From Bacillota bacterium (lineage in GTDB: Bacteria > Bacillota > Clostridia > Lachnospirales > Lachnospiraceae): a DNA stretch of 11,045 bases. Below, one piece after another: positions 1 to 6,581 of the stretch. The stretch spans positions 1-11,045 of the forward strand of contig JAEWEO010000239.1 in NCBI GenBank assembly GCA_023389295.1, written 5' to 3'. Numbering within the stretch: the first letter of the stretch is position 1; the number at the start of each line of letters is the position of its first letter. Under the pieces are notes generated by a model. It had not been told where the DNA came from, ran no database searches, and saw nothing but the letters and a program-made list of their open reading frames with translations. The position numbers and the translations under genes were made by a program.

Positions 1-29
1 ATATTCATGACAAGTGAATAAGCTTGCTA

Positions 30-1250
30 CTAATATAATTTTATAACTGCCGGAATTCCATTCTCAAATTTTACATTGGTTTCACCCTGAATTAGTGGCT
101 TCATATAAGAAATCAATTCATCTGTAACATCATGACCATCCGGTGTAATCCATTCCATTGGTACTGTTTTTTCATGATTAGCCACTTTATTTACAGGAAC
201 TGATACAAACTCTACACGGTAGGGTTCATCACTAATGCGCTTGATTGCAGACATCTTGCCTGTTTCTCCATGCAAAGCACAATTAAGAGCCTTCTGTCCC
301 AACATCAAAGACTCAATAATATCAGTTTCGCTCGCAATATGAGCTGCAGAGCGCTGCATTAGGTTAAGTTCTACAGAACGAACCTTACATCCAATCTCTC
401 TACGAATTAGATCTTCTAATGCTCTAGCTGCACCTGCAATGTATTTATGACCGAAATTATCAACTGCTCCGCTCGAGGTCTGATCGGATACATAGGTCCC
501 GTTACTATCCTTAATTCCTTCACTTACTGCCACCAAAATACCGGATTTCTTAGCCAGCTTTTCCTTTACATCCTGAAGGAATCTATCGTTATCAAAAGGT
601 TTCTCACAAAGATAAATTAGATCAGCTCCCGAGTTACCATTCATTCTCGAAAGAGCTGCTGCTGCTGTCAACCAACCTGCATTACGTCCCATAATTTCTA
701 CAATGGTAACTGCAGGAATATCAAAAGCTCCAATATCACAGGATAATTCGGATATGGTTGTCGCAATATATTTTGCTGCGGATCCAAAACCAGGACTATG
801 ATCAGTTAAATTAAGATCATTATCTACTGTTTTTGGTGCTCCCATAATAATAAAGTCATGATTGTTTAATTTGCAGTATTCAGCCAGCTTATCTACTGTA
901 TCCATGGAATCATTTCCACCTATATAGATAAAATACTTAATATTATGCTGATAGAAGGTTTCAATAATCTTCTTATATGGTTCCTCATCCTTCCGCCAAT
1001 CCTTCATCTTATATCTACAGGTACCTAGTGCGGATGATGGAGTGTACGTAAGTGTATCCATTGCCTTAGTATCCTTAATAATATCATTAAGATCTATAAG
1101 TTCGTCCTTAATAGCACCTTCTATACCATTCTTTGCACCATATACTGTGTCAATTGCTCCACTTGCACGTACTCCCTGTAGTACGCCGACTAAGGTTGCA
1201 TTAATTGCAGCCGTAGGCCCTCCAGATTGTGCAATCAATAAATTATTCAT
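30..1250 (-). CDS. pfp: 6-phosphofructokinase, pyrophosphate-dependent type
   Basis: This cytosolic glycolytic enzyme phosphorylates fructose 6-phosphate to fructose 1,6-bisphosphate. The protein has 406 residues. The N-terminal loop AQSGGPTAAIN, the GGNDS motif (111-115), PKTVDND (139-145, catalytic Asp143) and MGRNAGW (187-193) are all visible. Asp114 and Lys140 occupy the positions that are glycine in ATP-dependent enzymes (GGDGS, PGTIDND). In the PFK family this pair marks use of pyrophosphate as phosphoryl donor, so I call it PPi-dependent; that is inference from residues. I chose the ATG at 1250 because AAGGAGG (1258-1264) lies 7 nt upstream. An in-frame ATG at 1274 lies upstream of that Shine-Dalgarno site. 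The gene stands alone behind its own promoter. Family assignment is near certain; donor specificity is probable. Confidence 0.93.
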   Translation of the reverse strand: MNNLLIAQSGGPTAAINATLVGVLQGVRASGAIDTVYGAKNGIEGAIKDELIDLNDIIKDTKAMDTLTYTPSSALGTCRYKMKDWRKDEEPYKKIIETFYQHNIKYFIYIGGNDSMDTVDKLAEYCKLNNHDFIIMGAPKTVDNDLNLTDHSPGFGSAAKYIATTISELSCDIGAFDIPAVTIVEIMGRNAGWLTAAAALSRMNGNSGADLIYLCEKPFDNDRFLQDVKEKLAKKSGILVAVSEGIKDSNGTYVSDQTSSGAVDNFGHKYIAGAARALEDLIRREIGCKVRSVELNLMQRSAAHIASETDIIESLMLGQKALNCALHGETGKMSAIKRISDEPYRVEFVSVPVNKVANHEKTVPMEWITPDGHDVTDELISYMKPLIQGETNVKFENGIPAVIKLY

Positions 1251-1339
1251 TTCATATCCTCCTTCGAAGTCCATAAATAGCGCATAATATTACAAGCAAA
1301 TCTCTTGAATTCCTATTTTTAAGGATTTTTCATAAGTCT

Positions 1340-1368
1340 AATGTATTGCGTAATCTATCTTTTGTCAA
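1340..1368 (-). promoter_or_regulatory. Sigma-A-type promoter of the phosphofructokinase gene
   Basis: A perfect -35 box TTGACA (1363-1368) is followed by a 17-nt spacer and a -10 box TACATT (1340-1345, four of six consensus bases). The predicted start lies near 1333 and gives a leader of about 80 nt before the ATG at 1250. I see no regulatory structure in that leader. Confidence 0.65.
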
Positions 1369-1432
1369 GTTTATTTCCATATTATTTCTTTCTATCCCTA
1401 TGCAGCTATTAACTTGGAATATCCTTTTCAAA

Positions 1433-1468
1433 GAACAAAAAGAATTGGCATACCAATTCTTTTTGTTC
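1433..1468 (-). terminator. Rho-independent terminator of folT
   Basis: A perfect 16-bp inverted repeat (1433-1448 with 1453-1468, loop of 4 nt) sits 11 nt beyond the folT stop. On the minus strand the stem ends in CTTTTTGTTC, so the U-rich tract is part of the 3' arm. It separates folT from the phosphofructokinase promoter. Confidence 0.85.
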
Positions 1469-1478
1469 AAGGCTTCTT

Positions 1479-2051
1479 TTATGATATCCTTGTTTTTGAG
1501 TTATGAAAGCCCTTTAACACTCCTGTAGCTTCAACAGCTTTGATTAAGGAATATAAAAGAAATACTTCCACCGGTAGCATAATAACTGCCTTCAATATTC
1601 TTAGAGGCAGTATGGCGAAAAAACCATTTCCATACAGCATAGTGAGCCAATAGGTATTGAGTAGAATATTAATTGTCACCATATGCACCATTTTGGCCGC
1701 AATGATCCTTTTTAAACTTAGAGGTTTGTTATATAGCATAGTTCCATAGAGCAACCCCGTTAATACTGCACTAACAGTAAAACCATAGAAATAAGGCCCG
1801 GTAGGTTTTACAATAAAGTTTAAGATATCTAAGGCTGCACCATAAACGGCCCCAACCACAGGTCCGAACAGATAGTAAACAAATTCATTCGGTAAAAAAG
1901 TAAACGATATCTTCATTGTTTCAACGGGTAAAAAAGTGAAATATATACCTAAGACAATGGATATAGCTCCTAGCATTGCTACTAGCGTGATGCATCTTAT
2001 GCTCCTTAATTCCTTATAGGATGCACTAAATAATGTTAAAAATTTACGCAT
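1479..2051 (-). CDS. folT: ECF transporter S component, folate-specific (FolT family)
   Basis: This integral membrane substrate-binding subunit captures folate for an energy-coupling factor transporter. The EcfA, EcfA' and EcfT modules would be encoded elsewhere. The 190-residue protein is the usual size for S components. It has a short basic N-terminus and about six hydrophobic segments, starting with one at about 20-40. It carries the LNTYW motif (131-135) and a conserved-looking arginine in LPLRILK (149-155), both typical of FolT-like proteins. The start at 2051 has AAGGAGGT about 9 nt upstream. The specificity call rests mainly on the THF riboswitch in the same leader, an independent line of evidence. 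It is monocistronic, between its own promoter and terminator. Confidence 0.9.
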   Translation of the reverse strand: MRKFLTLFSASYKELRSIRCITLVAMLGAISIVLGIYFTFLPVETMKISFTFLPNEFVYYLFGPVVGAVYGAALDILNFIVKPTGPYFYGFTVSAVLTGLLYGTMLYNKPLSLKRIIAAKMVHMVTINILLNTYWLTMLYGNGFFAILPLRILKAVIMLPVEVFLLYSLIKAVEATGVLKGFHNSKTRIS

Positions 2052-2146
2052 AAAAAAATTACCTCCTTTGCAGACCTTTTACTACATAAGAGATAAAATC
2101 AAAGTGTTTATCATTTACCATATAGATCATCGCATTCGTAACCGCA

Positions 2147-2211
2147 AAGCAACAAAAAGATACTTTCTTCACATATGAGATATCATATGCGGCTAACACT
2201 TTTCGTTGCTT
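2147..2211 (-). repeat. Long imperfect hairpin in the folT leader, function unknown
   Basis: The arms AAGCAACGAAAAG (minus strand, 2211-2199) and CTTTTTGTTGCTT (2159-2147) pair over 13 bp with one G-U wobble. Between them lies a second small hairpin, CATATGA (2189-2183) with TCATATG (2178-2172). The element lies between the THF aptamer and the folT start codon. There is no U-run after the 3' arm, so it is not a standard terminator. It could be an RNA regulatory element, a processing site or a small palindromic repeat. Confidence 0.55.
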
Positions 2212-2283
2212 CTATTATATATTGCATATACTAGTAGGCGCGACCTAAGTTATAAATAATAATATATCTGATTATCTAACTGT

Positions 2284-2380
2284 AGCAGCGGGATGCGAAC
2301 CATGTACCGCAAGATACCTTTTCGTCCGGCTGACAACTCCCTGTTCAACCAGCACTTAACGCACATGATCCTACTCTGCT
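2284..2380 (-). promoter_or_regulatory. Tetrahydrofolate (THF-I) riboswitch
   Basis: Read on the minus strand, the segment shows the conserved blocks of the folT-associated THF riboswitch in order: AGCAGAGTAG, then GCGTTAAGTG, then GGGAGTTGTC, ACGAAAAGG, GCGGTACATGGTTCGCATCCC and a closing CTGCT. The terminal AGCAG (2380-2376) pairs with CTGCT (2288-2284) as P1. The class binds reduced folates and represses folate transport or synthesis genes. The downstream gene is a FolT-type transporter, which fits. The aptamer starts about 13 nt after the predicted transcription start. It is unusually far (about 230 nt) from the folT start codon, and I see no adjacent U-tract terminator, so the output mechanism is unclear. 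Confidence 0.9.
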
Positions 2381-2399
2381 TCTTAAATTTTGTATCCTT

Positions 2400-2427
2400 A
2401 GTATATCACAGACTAGTAAATTTGCAA
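2400..2427 (-). promoter_or_regulatory. Promoter of the THF riboswitch-folT transcript
   Basis: A -35 box TTGCAA (2422-2427), a 16-nt spacer and an extended -10 box TGA-TATACT (TATACT at 2400-2405) lie directly upstream of the riboswitch. Transcription would begin near 2393, just before the aptamer. Confidence 0.6.
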
Positions 2428-2454
2428 GAAATTTTATGGATAATTTGTGATTAG

Positions 2455-2495
2455 ATATAAAAGGGAACTTCCTACAAACGTACCTGAAGTTCCCT
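2455..2495 (-). terminator. Terminator of the trpXYZ operon
   Basis: AGGGAACTTC (minus strand, 2495-2486) pairs perfectly with GAAGTTCCCT (2471-2462) across a 14-nt loop, followed by TTTTATAT. It lies 7 nt past the ATPase stop codon and just upstream of the folT promoter. Confidence 0.85.
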
Positions 2496-2501
2496 CTATT
2501 C

Positions 2502-3275
2502 TTAATTTCCACATTCAATACTAATTTCATTAAACTTATCCACAATATTTTCTATCAGCATGGATTTCTTATCATCGCCAGCTTTATCAATTACAACATT
2601 ACCTTGATGCATCATAATCAACCGATCTCCATATTCTACTGCATATCTAAGATTATGAGTTACCATGATTGTCGTTAGCTTCTTTTCTCTAACCACCTGG
2701 TCAGTTAACTCCATAATCAAATCCGCAGTTTTGGGATCCAAGGCTGCAGTATGCTCATCAAGTATTAAAAATTCAATTGGGGTTAAGGTTGCCATGAGAA
2801 GTGCAATGGCCTGCCTTTGGCCTCCCGATAGAGATCCAACAGGGATATTAAGTTTATCCTCAAGACCAAGCTTTAAGCTTTTAAGTCTTTCTTGGTAATA
2901 TTCTATTCTCTTCTTATTGGTTCCTCTTGTCAGATTAAAGGATTTCCCTTTATGGTCCGCCAAAGATAAATTCTCAAGGATTGTCATCGAGGGACAAGTT
3001 CCCATAGCAGGATTTTGATAGACCCTTCCAATTCTTCTTTGGCGTTTATATTCCGCCAGATTCGTAATGTCTTCTGTTCCTATCATAATTCTTCCTCGAT
3101 CGATGGGAATACTACCACAGATAATGTTAAGCATGGAGGTCTTACCGGAACCGTTACTACCAACTACCGATACAAATTCCTGATCCTTGATGGTTAAATC
3201 AAAGTCGGAAAATAAGCACATTTCATTCACCGTACCAGGATTATAAAGTTTGTTAATATGCTGTAACTCAATCAC
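2502..3275 (-). CDS. trpZ: ABC transporter ATP-binding protein, tryptophan/tyrosine uptake type
   Basis: This cytoplasmic ATPase energises the permease encoded just upstream. All nucleotide-binding motifs are present: Walker A GSNGSGKTS (39-47), Q-loop Gln87 in YQNPAMG, signature LSGGQ (149-153), Walker B FLILDE (169-174) with the D-loop after it, and the switch His207 in VTHN. At 257 residues it is the normal length. The start is a GTG that overlaps the permease stop by 8 nt, with GGAGGG about 10 nt upstream; tight overlap suggests translational coupling. The YQNPAMGTCPSMTILEN stretch and the gene order match the COG1101/COG4120/COG2984 transporters called TrpXYZ. The gene name is by analogy; the substrate is inferred from the Trp T-box. 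Confidence 0.88.
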   Translation of the reverse strand: MIELQHINKLYNPGTVNEMCLFSDFDLTIKDQEFVSVVGSNGSGKTSMLNIICGSIPIDRGRIMIGTEDITNLAEYKRQRRIGRVYQNPAMGTCPSMTILENLSLADHKGKSFNLTRGTNKKRIEYYQERLKSLKLGLEDKLNIPVGSLSGGQRQAIALLMATLTPIEFLILDEHTAALDPKTADLIMELTDQVVREKKLTTIMVTHNLRYAVEYGDRLIMMHQGNVVIDKAGDDKKSMLIENIVDKFNEISIECGN

Positions 3276-4155
3276 TTACTTTCACCCTCCTTTTTCGTCC
3301 GTTACTGATAACCAGAATTCCAAGAAATAATACGGCTGTTATGAGTTTTAAATCAGAAGCTGTCATGCCAACTCTTATGGCTACTGCAACACAGACTTTG
3401 TAAATAATTGAGCCAAAGATAACTGCAGTAGTAGCTTTAAGAAAGGTAACTTTTGCAAATAATTTTGTTCCGATAATGACGCTTGCTAAACCTATAACAA
3501 TGGTACCGGTACCAATAGAAATCTCAAAAAATCCGCCCTTTTGAGTATAAATACTGCCGGCTAGTGCTACAAATGCATTTGCAATGGCAAGGCCTCCGAT
3601 TTTAACAATTCCCTTATCCTTTGCAAGTGATGTAACAAGTACTTCATTATCACCAACCGCTCTTAAGAGATATCCCGATTTCGTCTTAAGGTACAAATCC
3701 AAAAGTAATTTCATAATTATTACAATAACTAACAATATGGCTGACGCTACATAGGGCTTAAGATTTTCATTTATTAAGGAAGAAAGAAATTCATTTTCAA
3801 AAATTGTCTCTTTCGAAAAGATTGCTACATTGGCTTTCCCCGCAATTCTAAGATTAATGGAATAAAGTGCTGTCATCATAATAATACCGGACAACAAATC
3901 CCGAACCTTTAGCTTTACATGAATTAGCCCCGTGATAATTCCTGCAACCGCTCCTACAAGAAAGGAGATAAAGAGGGTAAGTATTGGATTTACTCCTGCG
4001 ATAATCAGTACTGCCGTAACGGCACCCCCTAGTGGAAAGGTTCCGTCCACCGATAGGTCCGGGAAATCCAGTATTTTATAAGTAATATACACCCCGAGGG
4101 CCATGATGGCATATACCAGGCCTTGCTCCACGATACCCAAGATAATTGTTAACAT
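3268..4155 (-). CDS. trpY: ABC transporter permease, tryptophan/tyrosine uptake type
   Basis: This membrane-spanning subunit forms the translocation path of the importer. The 295-residue protein is strongly hydrophobic, with about eight or nine likely helices. It begins with a helix (about 4-22), then the family-typical LDFPDLSVDGTFPLGG region (29-44), and ends in a basic tail NGRKRRVKVSD. It belongs to the branched-chain amino acid/sugar type permease superfamily (COG4120). The ATG at 4155 has GGGAGG about 6 nt upstream. It starts 26 nt after the binding-protein gene and overlaps the ATPase gene, so the three form one operon. A single permease gene implies a homodimer in the membrane, which is family knowledge rather than something seen here. 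Confidence 0.88.
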   Translation of the reverse strand: MLTIILGIVEQGLVYAIMALGVYITYKILDFPDLSVDGTFPLGGAVTAVLIIAGVNPILTLFISFLVGAVAGIITGLIHVKLKVRDLLSGIIMMTALYSINLRIAGKANVAIFSKETIFENEFLSSLINENLKPYVASAILLVIVIIMKLLLDLYLKTKSGYLLRAVGDNEVLVTSLAKDKGIVKIGGLAIANAFVALAGSIYTQKGGFFEISIGTGTIVIGLASVIIGTKLFAKVTFLKATTAVIFGSIIYKVCVAVAIRVGMTASDLKLITAVLFLGILVISNGRKRRVKVSD

Positions 4156-4181
4156 GCTTTACCTCCCATTTTTATACCAAT

Positions 4182-5213
4182 TTATTCTTCTATTGTATCA
4201 AACATTTCCTTCGCACTACCCACAAGATCCTCCGGTAACGTAATTCCCAGATTATCTGCAACAGCGGTATTACCATAGAAGGATGCTTCTTCAATTATTT
4301 CAAACTTAATCTCACTTGCCTTCTTCTCACCGCTTAGTACCTGAGCTGCTATAGCTCCTGTTTGCTTACCAAGATCAAAGTAGTCAAGTCCTACAGTTGC
4401 TAGACAGCCTATCTTCACTTGTTCTACTTCACTACCAAAAACAGGAATATTCTTTGCTCCAGCTTTCTCTAAAATGATCGGTAAAGAGCTTACAACTGTA
4501 TTATCGGTTAAATTGTTTATGCAATCTACTTTCCCTACTAAATCATCTGCTGCCAAAGGGATATCTGCTGAAGTAGAAATACCACTTTCAACAATCTCAA
4601 AGCCATATGCTCCTGCAGCTGCTTTATACTCTTCGATGGCAGATACTGAATTCACTTCACTTGTACTATACATAATACCGATTGTCTTAGCCTCCGGTAA
4701 TACTTTTCTAATCATCTCAAGTTGCTTCTCTACCGGAAGCTTATCACTTGTTCCGGTAATCTTACCACTTGGTGTCTTATCTTCTTTTGCCAGTTCCGCT
4801 GCCACAGGATCCGTAACTGCAGTAAAGATTACCGGGATATTACCGGTCTTGGTAGCACCATAGGCACTTTGTGCCATAGGAGTTGCAATCGCACAGATTA
4901 AGTCAACTTTATTTGCGACAAAATTGGTTGCAATCTGCGTAGCTATAGTACCATCTGCCTGTGCATTCTCATATTCTATCTTTAAATTTTCACCTTCCAC
5001 ATAACCTGCTTCTGCTAAACCTGCAATAAAACCTTCTCTACAATTATCTAAGGAACCGTGCTCTGCAAATTGGCCGATCCCAATGGTGTATGTTCCATCC
5101 TTTGTAGATTTACCCGTACCGCTGGCATTTGTTCCATCCACTTTCTGTCCACAACCGGTAAGCATGCTAACAACAAGTGTCATAACGATAACAACTGATA
5201 ATACTTTCTTCAT
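4182..5213 (-). CDS. trpX: ABC transporter substrate-binding lipoprotein, tryptophan/tyrosine type
   Basis: This lipid-anchored extracytoplasmic protein captures the substrate for the TrpYZ transporter. The 343-residue protein begins with a basic MKK, a hydrophobic stretch and the lipobox LTGC, so Cys21 should be the lipidated N-terminus. The mature part starts with a low-complexity Gly/Ser/Thr linker and continues as a two-lobed type I binding fold of the ABC_sub_bind family (COG2984). I chose the ATG at 5213, with GGAGGA about 7 nt upstream. An in-frame TTG at 5228 lies upstream of that Shine-Dalgarno site and is not the start. It is the first gene of the operon and lies behind a Trp T-box. 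Relatives are annotated as tryptophan/tyrosine binding; the UGG specifier favours tryptophan. Confidence 0.88.
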   Translation of the reverse strand: MKKVLSVVIVMTLVVSMLTGCGQKVDGTNASGTGKSTKDGTYTIGIGQFAEHGSLDNCREGFIAGLAEAGYVEGENLKIEYENAQADGTIATQIATNFVANKVDLICAIATPMAQSAYGATKTGNIPVIFTAVTDPVAAELAKEDKTPSGKITGTSDKLPVEKQLEMIRKVLPEAKTIGIMYSTSEVNSVSAIEEYKAAAGAYGFEIVESGISTSADIPLAADDLVGKVDCINNLTDNTVVSSLPIILEKAGAKNIPVFGSEVEQVKIGCLATVGLDYFDLGKQTGAIAAQVLSGEKKASEIKFEIIEEASFYGNTAVADNLGITLPEDLVGSAKEMFDTIEE

Positions 5214-5355
5214 AATCAAATCCTCCAATTATTATTTTATAGTACTCAGGGAATCCCCCTATAATCAGCTTAACCCGTTTGCTTTTTTGGTTGTATCTGT
5301 CAAATGTAGTGATCTTCTATTCTTACCTTCCATCCCTAAACTCAATTTTGGGTAT

Positions 5356-5385
5356 AAAAAAAGCCCCAAGTATCAAATACTTGAG
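5356..5385 (-). terminator. T-box attenuator terminator
   Basis: CTCAAGTAT (minus strand, from 5385) pairs with ATACTTGGG (ending at 5365) around a TTG loop, followed by GC and seven or more T residues. It lies directly after the T-box sequence. Uncharged tRNA binding would favour the competing antiterminator, as in other transcriptional T-boxes. Confidence 0.88.
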
Positions 5386-5616
5386 ACGAACAGAAGCCGC
5401 GGTACCACTCAATTTGACTATAATACAATTATAGCCCACTTTTTCATATACAATAATATATGCCATTCTAATAACGGTTATGGTTTCCGTCAACGCCTAC
5501 TATGATTTCGGGTTGCCCTCAAAAGTCCATTCAGCTAAATACTTCATATCACCTTCCACCAACGGCGACTCTCTGGAATGTTGTAATAAAGCTTACTTCT
5601 CTTTCTCAACGGTTTA
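5356..5616 (-). promoter_or_regulatory. T-box leader, predicted specifier UGG (tryptophan)
   Basis: The leader senses the charging state of a tRNA and controls trpXYZ by antitermination. Visible parts in order on the minus strand are the base of stem I (GTTG at 5610 pairing with CAAC after the specifier) and the loop-E strand AGAAGTAAGC (around 5597). Next come the AGAGAG motif (about 5575), the distal GGTGGAAGGTG region and the specifier loop GCTGAATGGAC. A stem III hairpin CTATAAT-TGT-ATTATAG follows, then the T-box TTGAGTGGTACCGCGG (5412-5397) and the terminator. TGG at 5529-5527 follows the GAA of the loop-E motif, where the specifier codon sits in known T-boxes. This makes tRNA-Trp the ligand. 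Confidence 0.92.
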
Positions 5617-5633
5617 CGCTTATTAATGAATAA

Positions 5634-5662
5634 ATATTAATCCTTAATATCTATTTTGTCAA
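5634..5662 (-). promoter_or_regulatory. Promoter of the T-box-trpXYZ operon
   Basis: A perfect TTGACA (5657-5662), a 17-nt spacer and TAATAT (5634-5639) lie about 18 nt upstream of stem I of the T-box. The predicted transcription start is near 5627. Confidence 0.75.
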
Positions 5663-5689
5663 TACAATATTTACAAAATTAATAAATTT

Positions 5690-5728
5690 TCTAGAAACCG
5701 CTCTCCGTCTGGAGATCGGGGAGCGGTT
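5690..5728 (-). terminator. Terminator downstream of the cotJC fragment
   Basis: AACCGCTCCCCG (minus strand, 5728-5717) pairs with CGGAGAGCGGTT (5707-5696) with one C-A mismatch and a 9-nt loop. It is followed by TCTAGAAAATTT. The tail is only moderately U-rich. It lies 30 nt past the cotJC stop and just upstream of the trp promoter. Confidence 0.7.
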
Positions 5729-5758
5729 ACGTTATAAAGTCTTAATATATAAGATCTA

Positions 5759-6181
5759 TTATTTACACAGATCCGGAGGAAATGCAGGGTTAAATGCATA
5801 GAAGTTCCTTGAGTCCAGTTCATCCTGGATCAATCTAAGAGCTTCGCCAAACCTCTGGAAATGTATAATCTCTCTCATTCTTAAGAACTTAATAGGATCA
5901 CATACATCATGATCATGAACTAAGCGAAGAATATTGTCATAGGTTGTTCTTGCTTTCTGCTCTGCTGCCATATCTTCCACTAAGTCCGTAATCGGATCGC
6001 CTTTACTTTGGAAGAATGTTGCGCTATTGGGAACTCCACCTGCAGATTGAGGCCATAAACCCAAGGTATGATCTACATAATATTTGTCAAAGCCGCTCTC
6101 GACAATAGCTTCCGGTGTTAAATCTCTTGTCAATTGATGAATAATAGCACTTACCATCTCCATATGAGCCAATTCTTCGGT
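5759..6181 (-). pseudogene. cotJC: CotJC-type manganese catalase, N-terminus missing (split or truncated)
   Basis: This is the C-terminal part of a spore-coat protein of the CotJC/manganese-catalase family, ferritin-like proteins that break down hydrogen peroxide. Family members have about 190 residues; here homology covers about 140. It begins exactly within the conserved (G)TEELAHMEM motif, whose Glu and His are metal ligands. AAEQKA and EIIHFQRF, which carry later ligands, are intact. Upstream the frame runs through three non-homologous codons into a TAG (6193-6191). The first TTG after the break (6172) has no ribosome binding site and cannot give a complete enzyme, because the first helix and its Glu ligand are missing. 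The gene was therefore cut by an insertion or rearrangement at about 6181. Whether the other half exists outside the window decides between a dead gene and a reversible split. Confidence 0.85.
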
Positions 6182-6355
6182 ACATAGATGCTATCTGTAA
6201 GAGTAAATACATTAAATTTGTTGGATTAGGAACAAAGTTAATATTACTTTAACATCTACTGGGGTACTTTTTTATTTATTATTTAGTTTAACATCAACAT
6301 ATATCAAATTTCCAATCTTATCTGATCAAATATAGAAGTTTCAGTTTACCGTAAT

Positions 6356-6395
6356 AAAAAACTACCAACAAGATATTAATAGTTGGTAGTTTTTT
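6356..6395 (-). terminator. Strong terminator of the TIR operon
   Basis: A perfect 14-bp stem, AAAAAACTACCAAC (6356-6369) with GTTGGTAGTTTTTT (6382-6395), has a 12-nt loop. Because the arms start with A6 and end with T6, it works on either strand. It lies 31 nt beyond the last micro-ORF of the operon. Confidence 0.85.
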
Positions 6396-6426
6396 ATGCG
6401 TCAAAATATTTATTTTTTAAGCTCTG

Positions 6427-6522
6427 TTAGACCAAGTTATTGATATTAAGCAAATATGTAATGTATAATATTACCATGCCAACGGTAGCAACAGTTATCC
6501 GTAGCAAATCTTTTAAAATCAT
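6427..6522 (-). CDS. Possible micro-ORF, 31-residue single-helix membrane peptide
   Basis: The frame starts MILKDLLRITVATVG and ends in LLNINNLV, with one hydrophobic helix at about residues 5-26. Its ATG (6522-6520) overlaps the stop of the preceding 18-codon frame as ATGA, the usual arrangement for translational coupling. I see no separate Shine-Dalgarno site. It lies inside the TIR operon, before the terminator. I do not recognise the peptide. It could be a small membrane component of the defence system, or the remains of a single longer gene broken by a frameshift together with the upstream frame. Confidence 0.4.
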   Translation of the reverse strand: MILKDLLRITVATVGMVILYITYLLNINNLV

Positions 6523-6575
6523 AAGTTACCGGAACCGATAGGTAGGTTTTTAGTAACTGATACTCGTTGTGCCAT
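6519..6575 (-). CDS. Possible micro-ORF, 18 residues, downstream of the ThsB-like gene
   Basis: The frame MAQRVSVTKNLPIGSGNL begins 6 nt after the ThsB-like stop codon and ends in a TGA that overlaps the next ATG. It has no clear ribosome binding site and would depend on coupling from the upstream gene. The composition (basic start, glycine-rich end) looks protein-like but the frame is too short to judge. It may be the N-terminal part of a frameshifted longer gene with the next frame. Confidence 0.3.
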   Translation of the reverse strand: MAQRVSVTKNLPIGSGNL

Positions 6576-6581
6576 TTTTAA

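Noticed and set aside
2..20. Hairpin TATTCA/TGAATA after the phosphofructokinase stop as a terminator
   Set aside because: It is only 6 bp and the U-run, if any, would be outside the window, so it cannot be judged.
1346..1528. 60-codon plus-strand open frame downstream of folT
   Set aside because: It runs through a perfect terminator hairpin and into the folT coding region, with no ribosome binding site. Its hydrophobic look comes from the antisense of AT-rich DNA.
2345..2545. 66-codon minus-strand open frame between the ATPase and folT genes
   Set aside because: It overlaps the ATPase 3' end, its terminator, the folT promoter and the THF aptamer, and has no protein-like features. Those elements explain the sequence better.
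5083..5505. 140-codon plus-strand open frame across the trpX start and T-box
   Set aside because: It is antisense to the lipoprotein signal region and the T-box RNA, both of which are strongly supported on the minus strand.
6182..6355. Short direct repeats TTTAACATC (around 6250 and 6292) as attachment or iteron sites
   Set aside because: There are only two 9-nt copies in very AT-rich DNA with no regular spacing. I see no gene or other element in this stretch.
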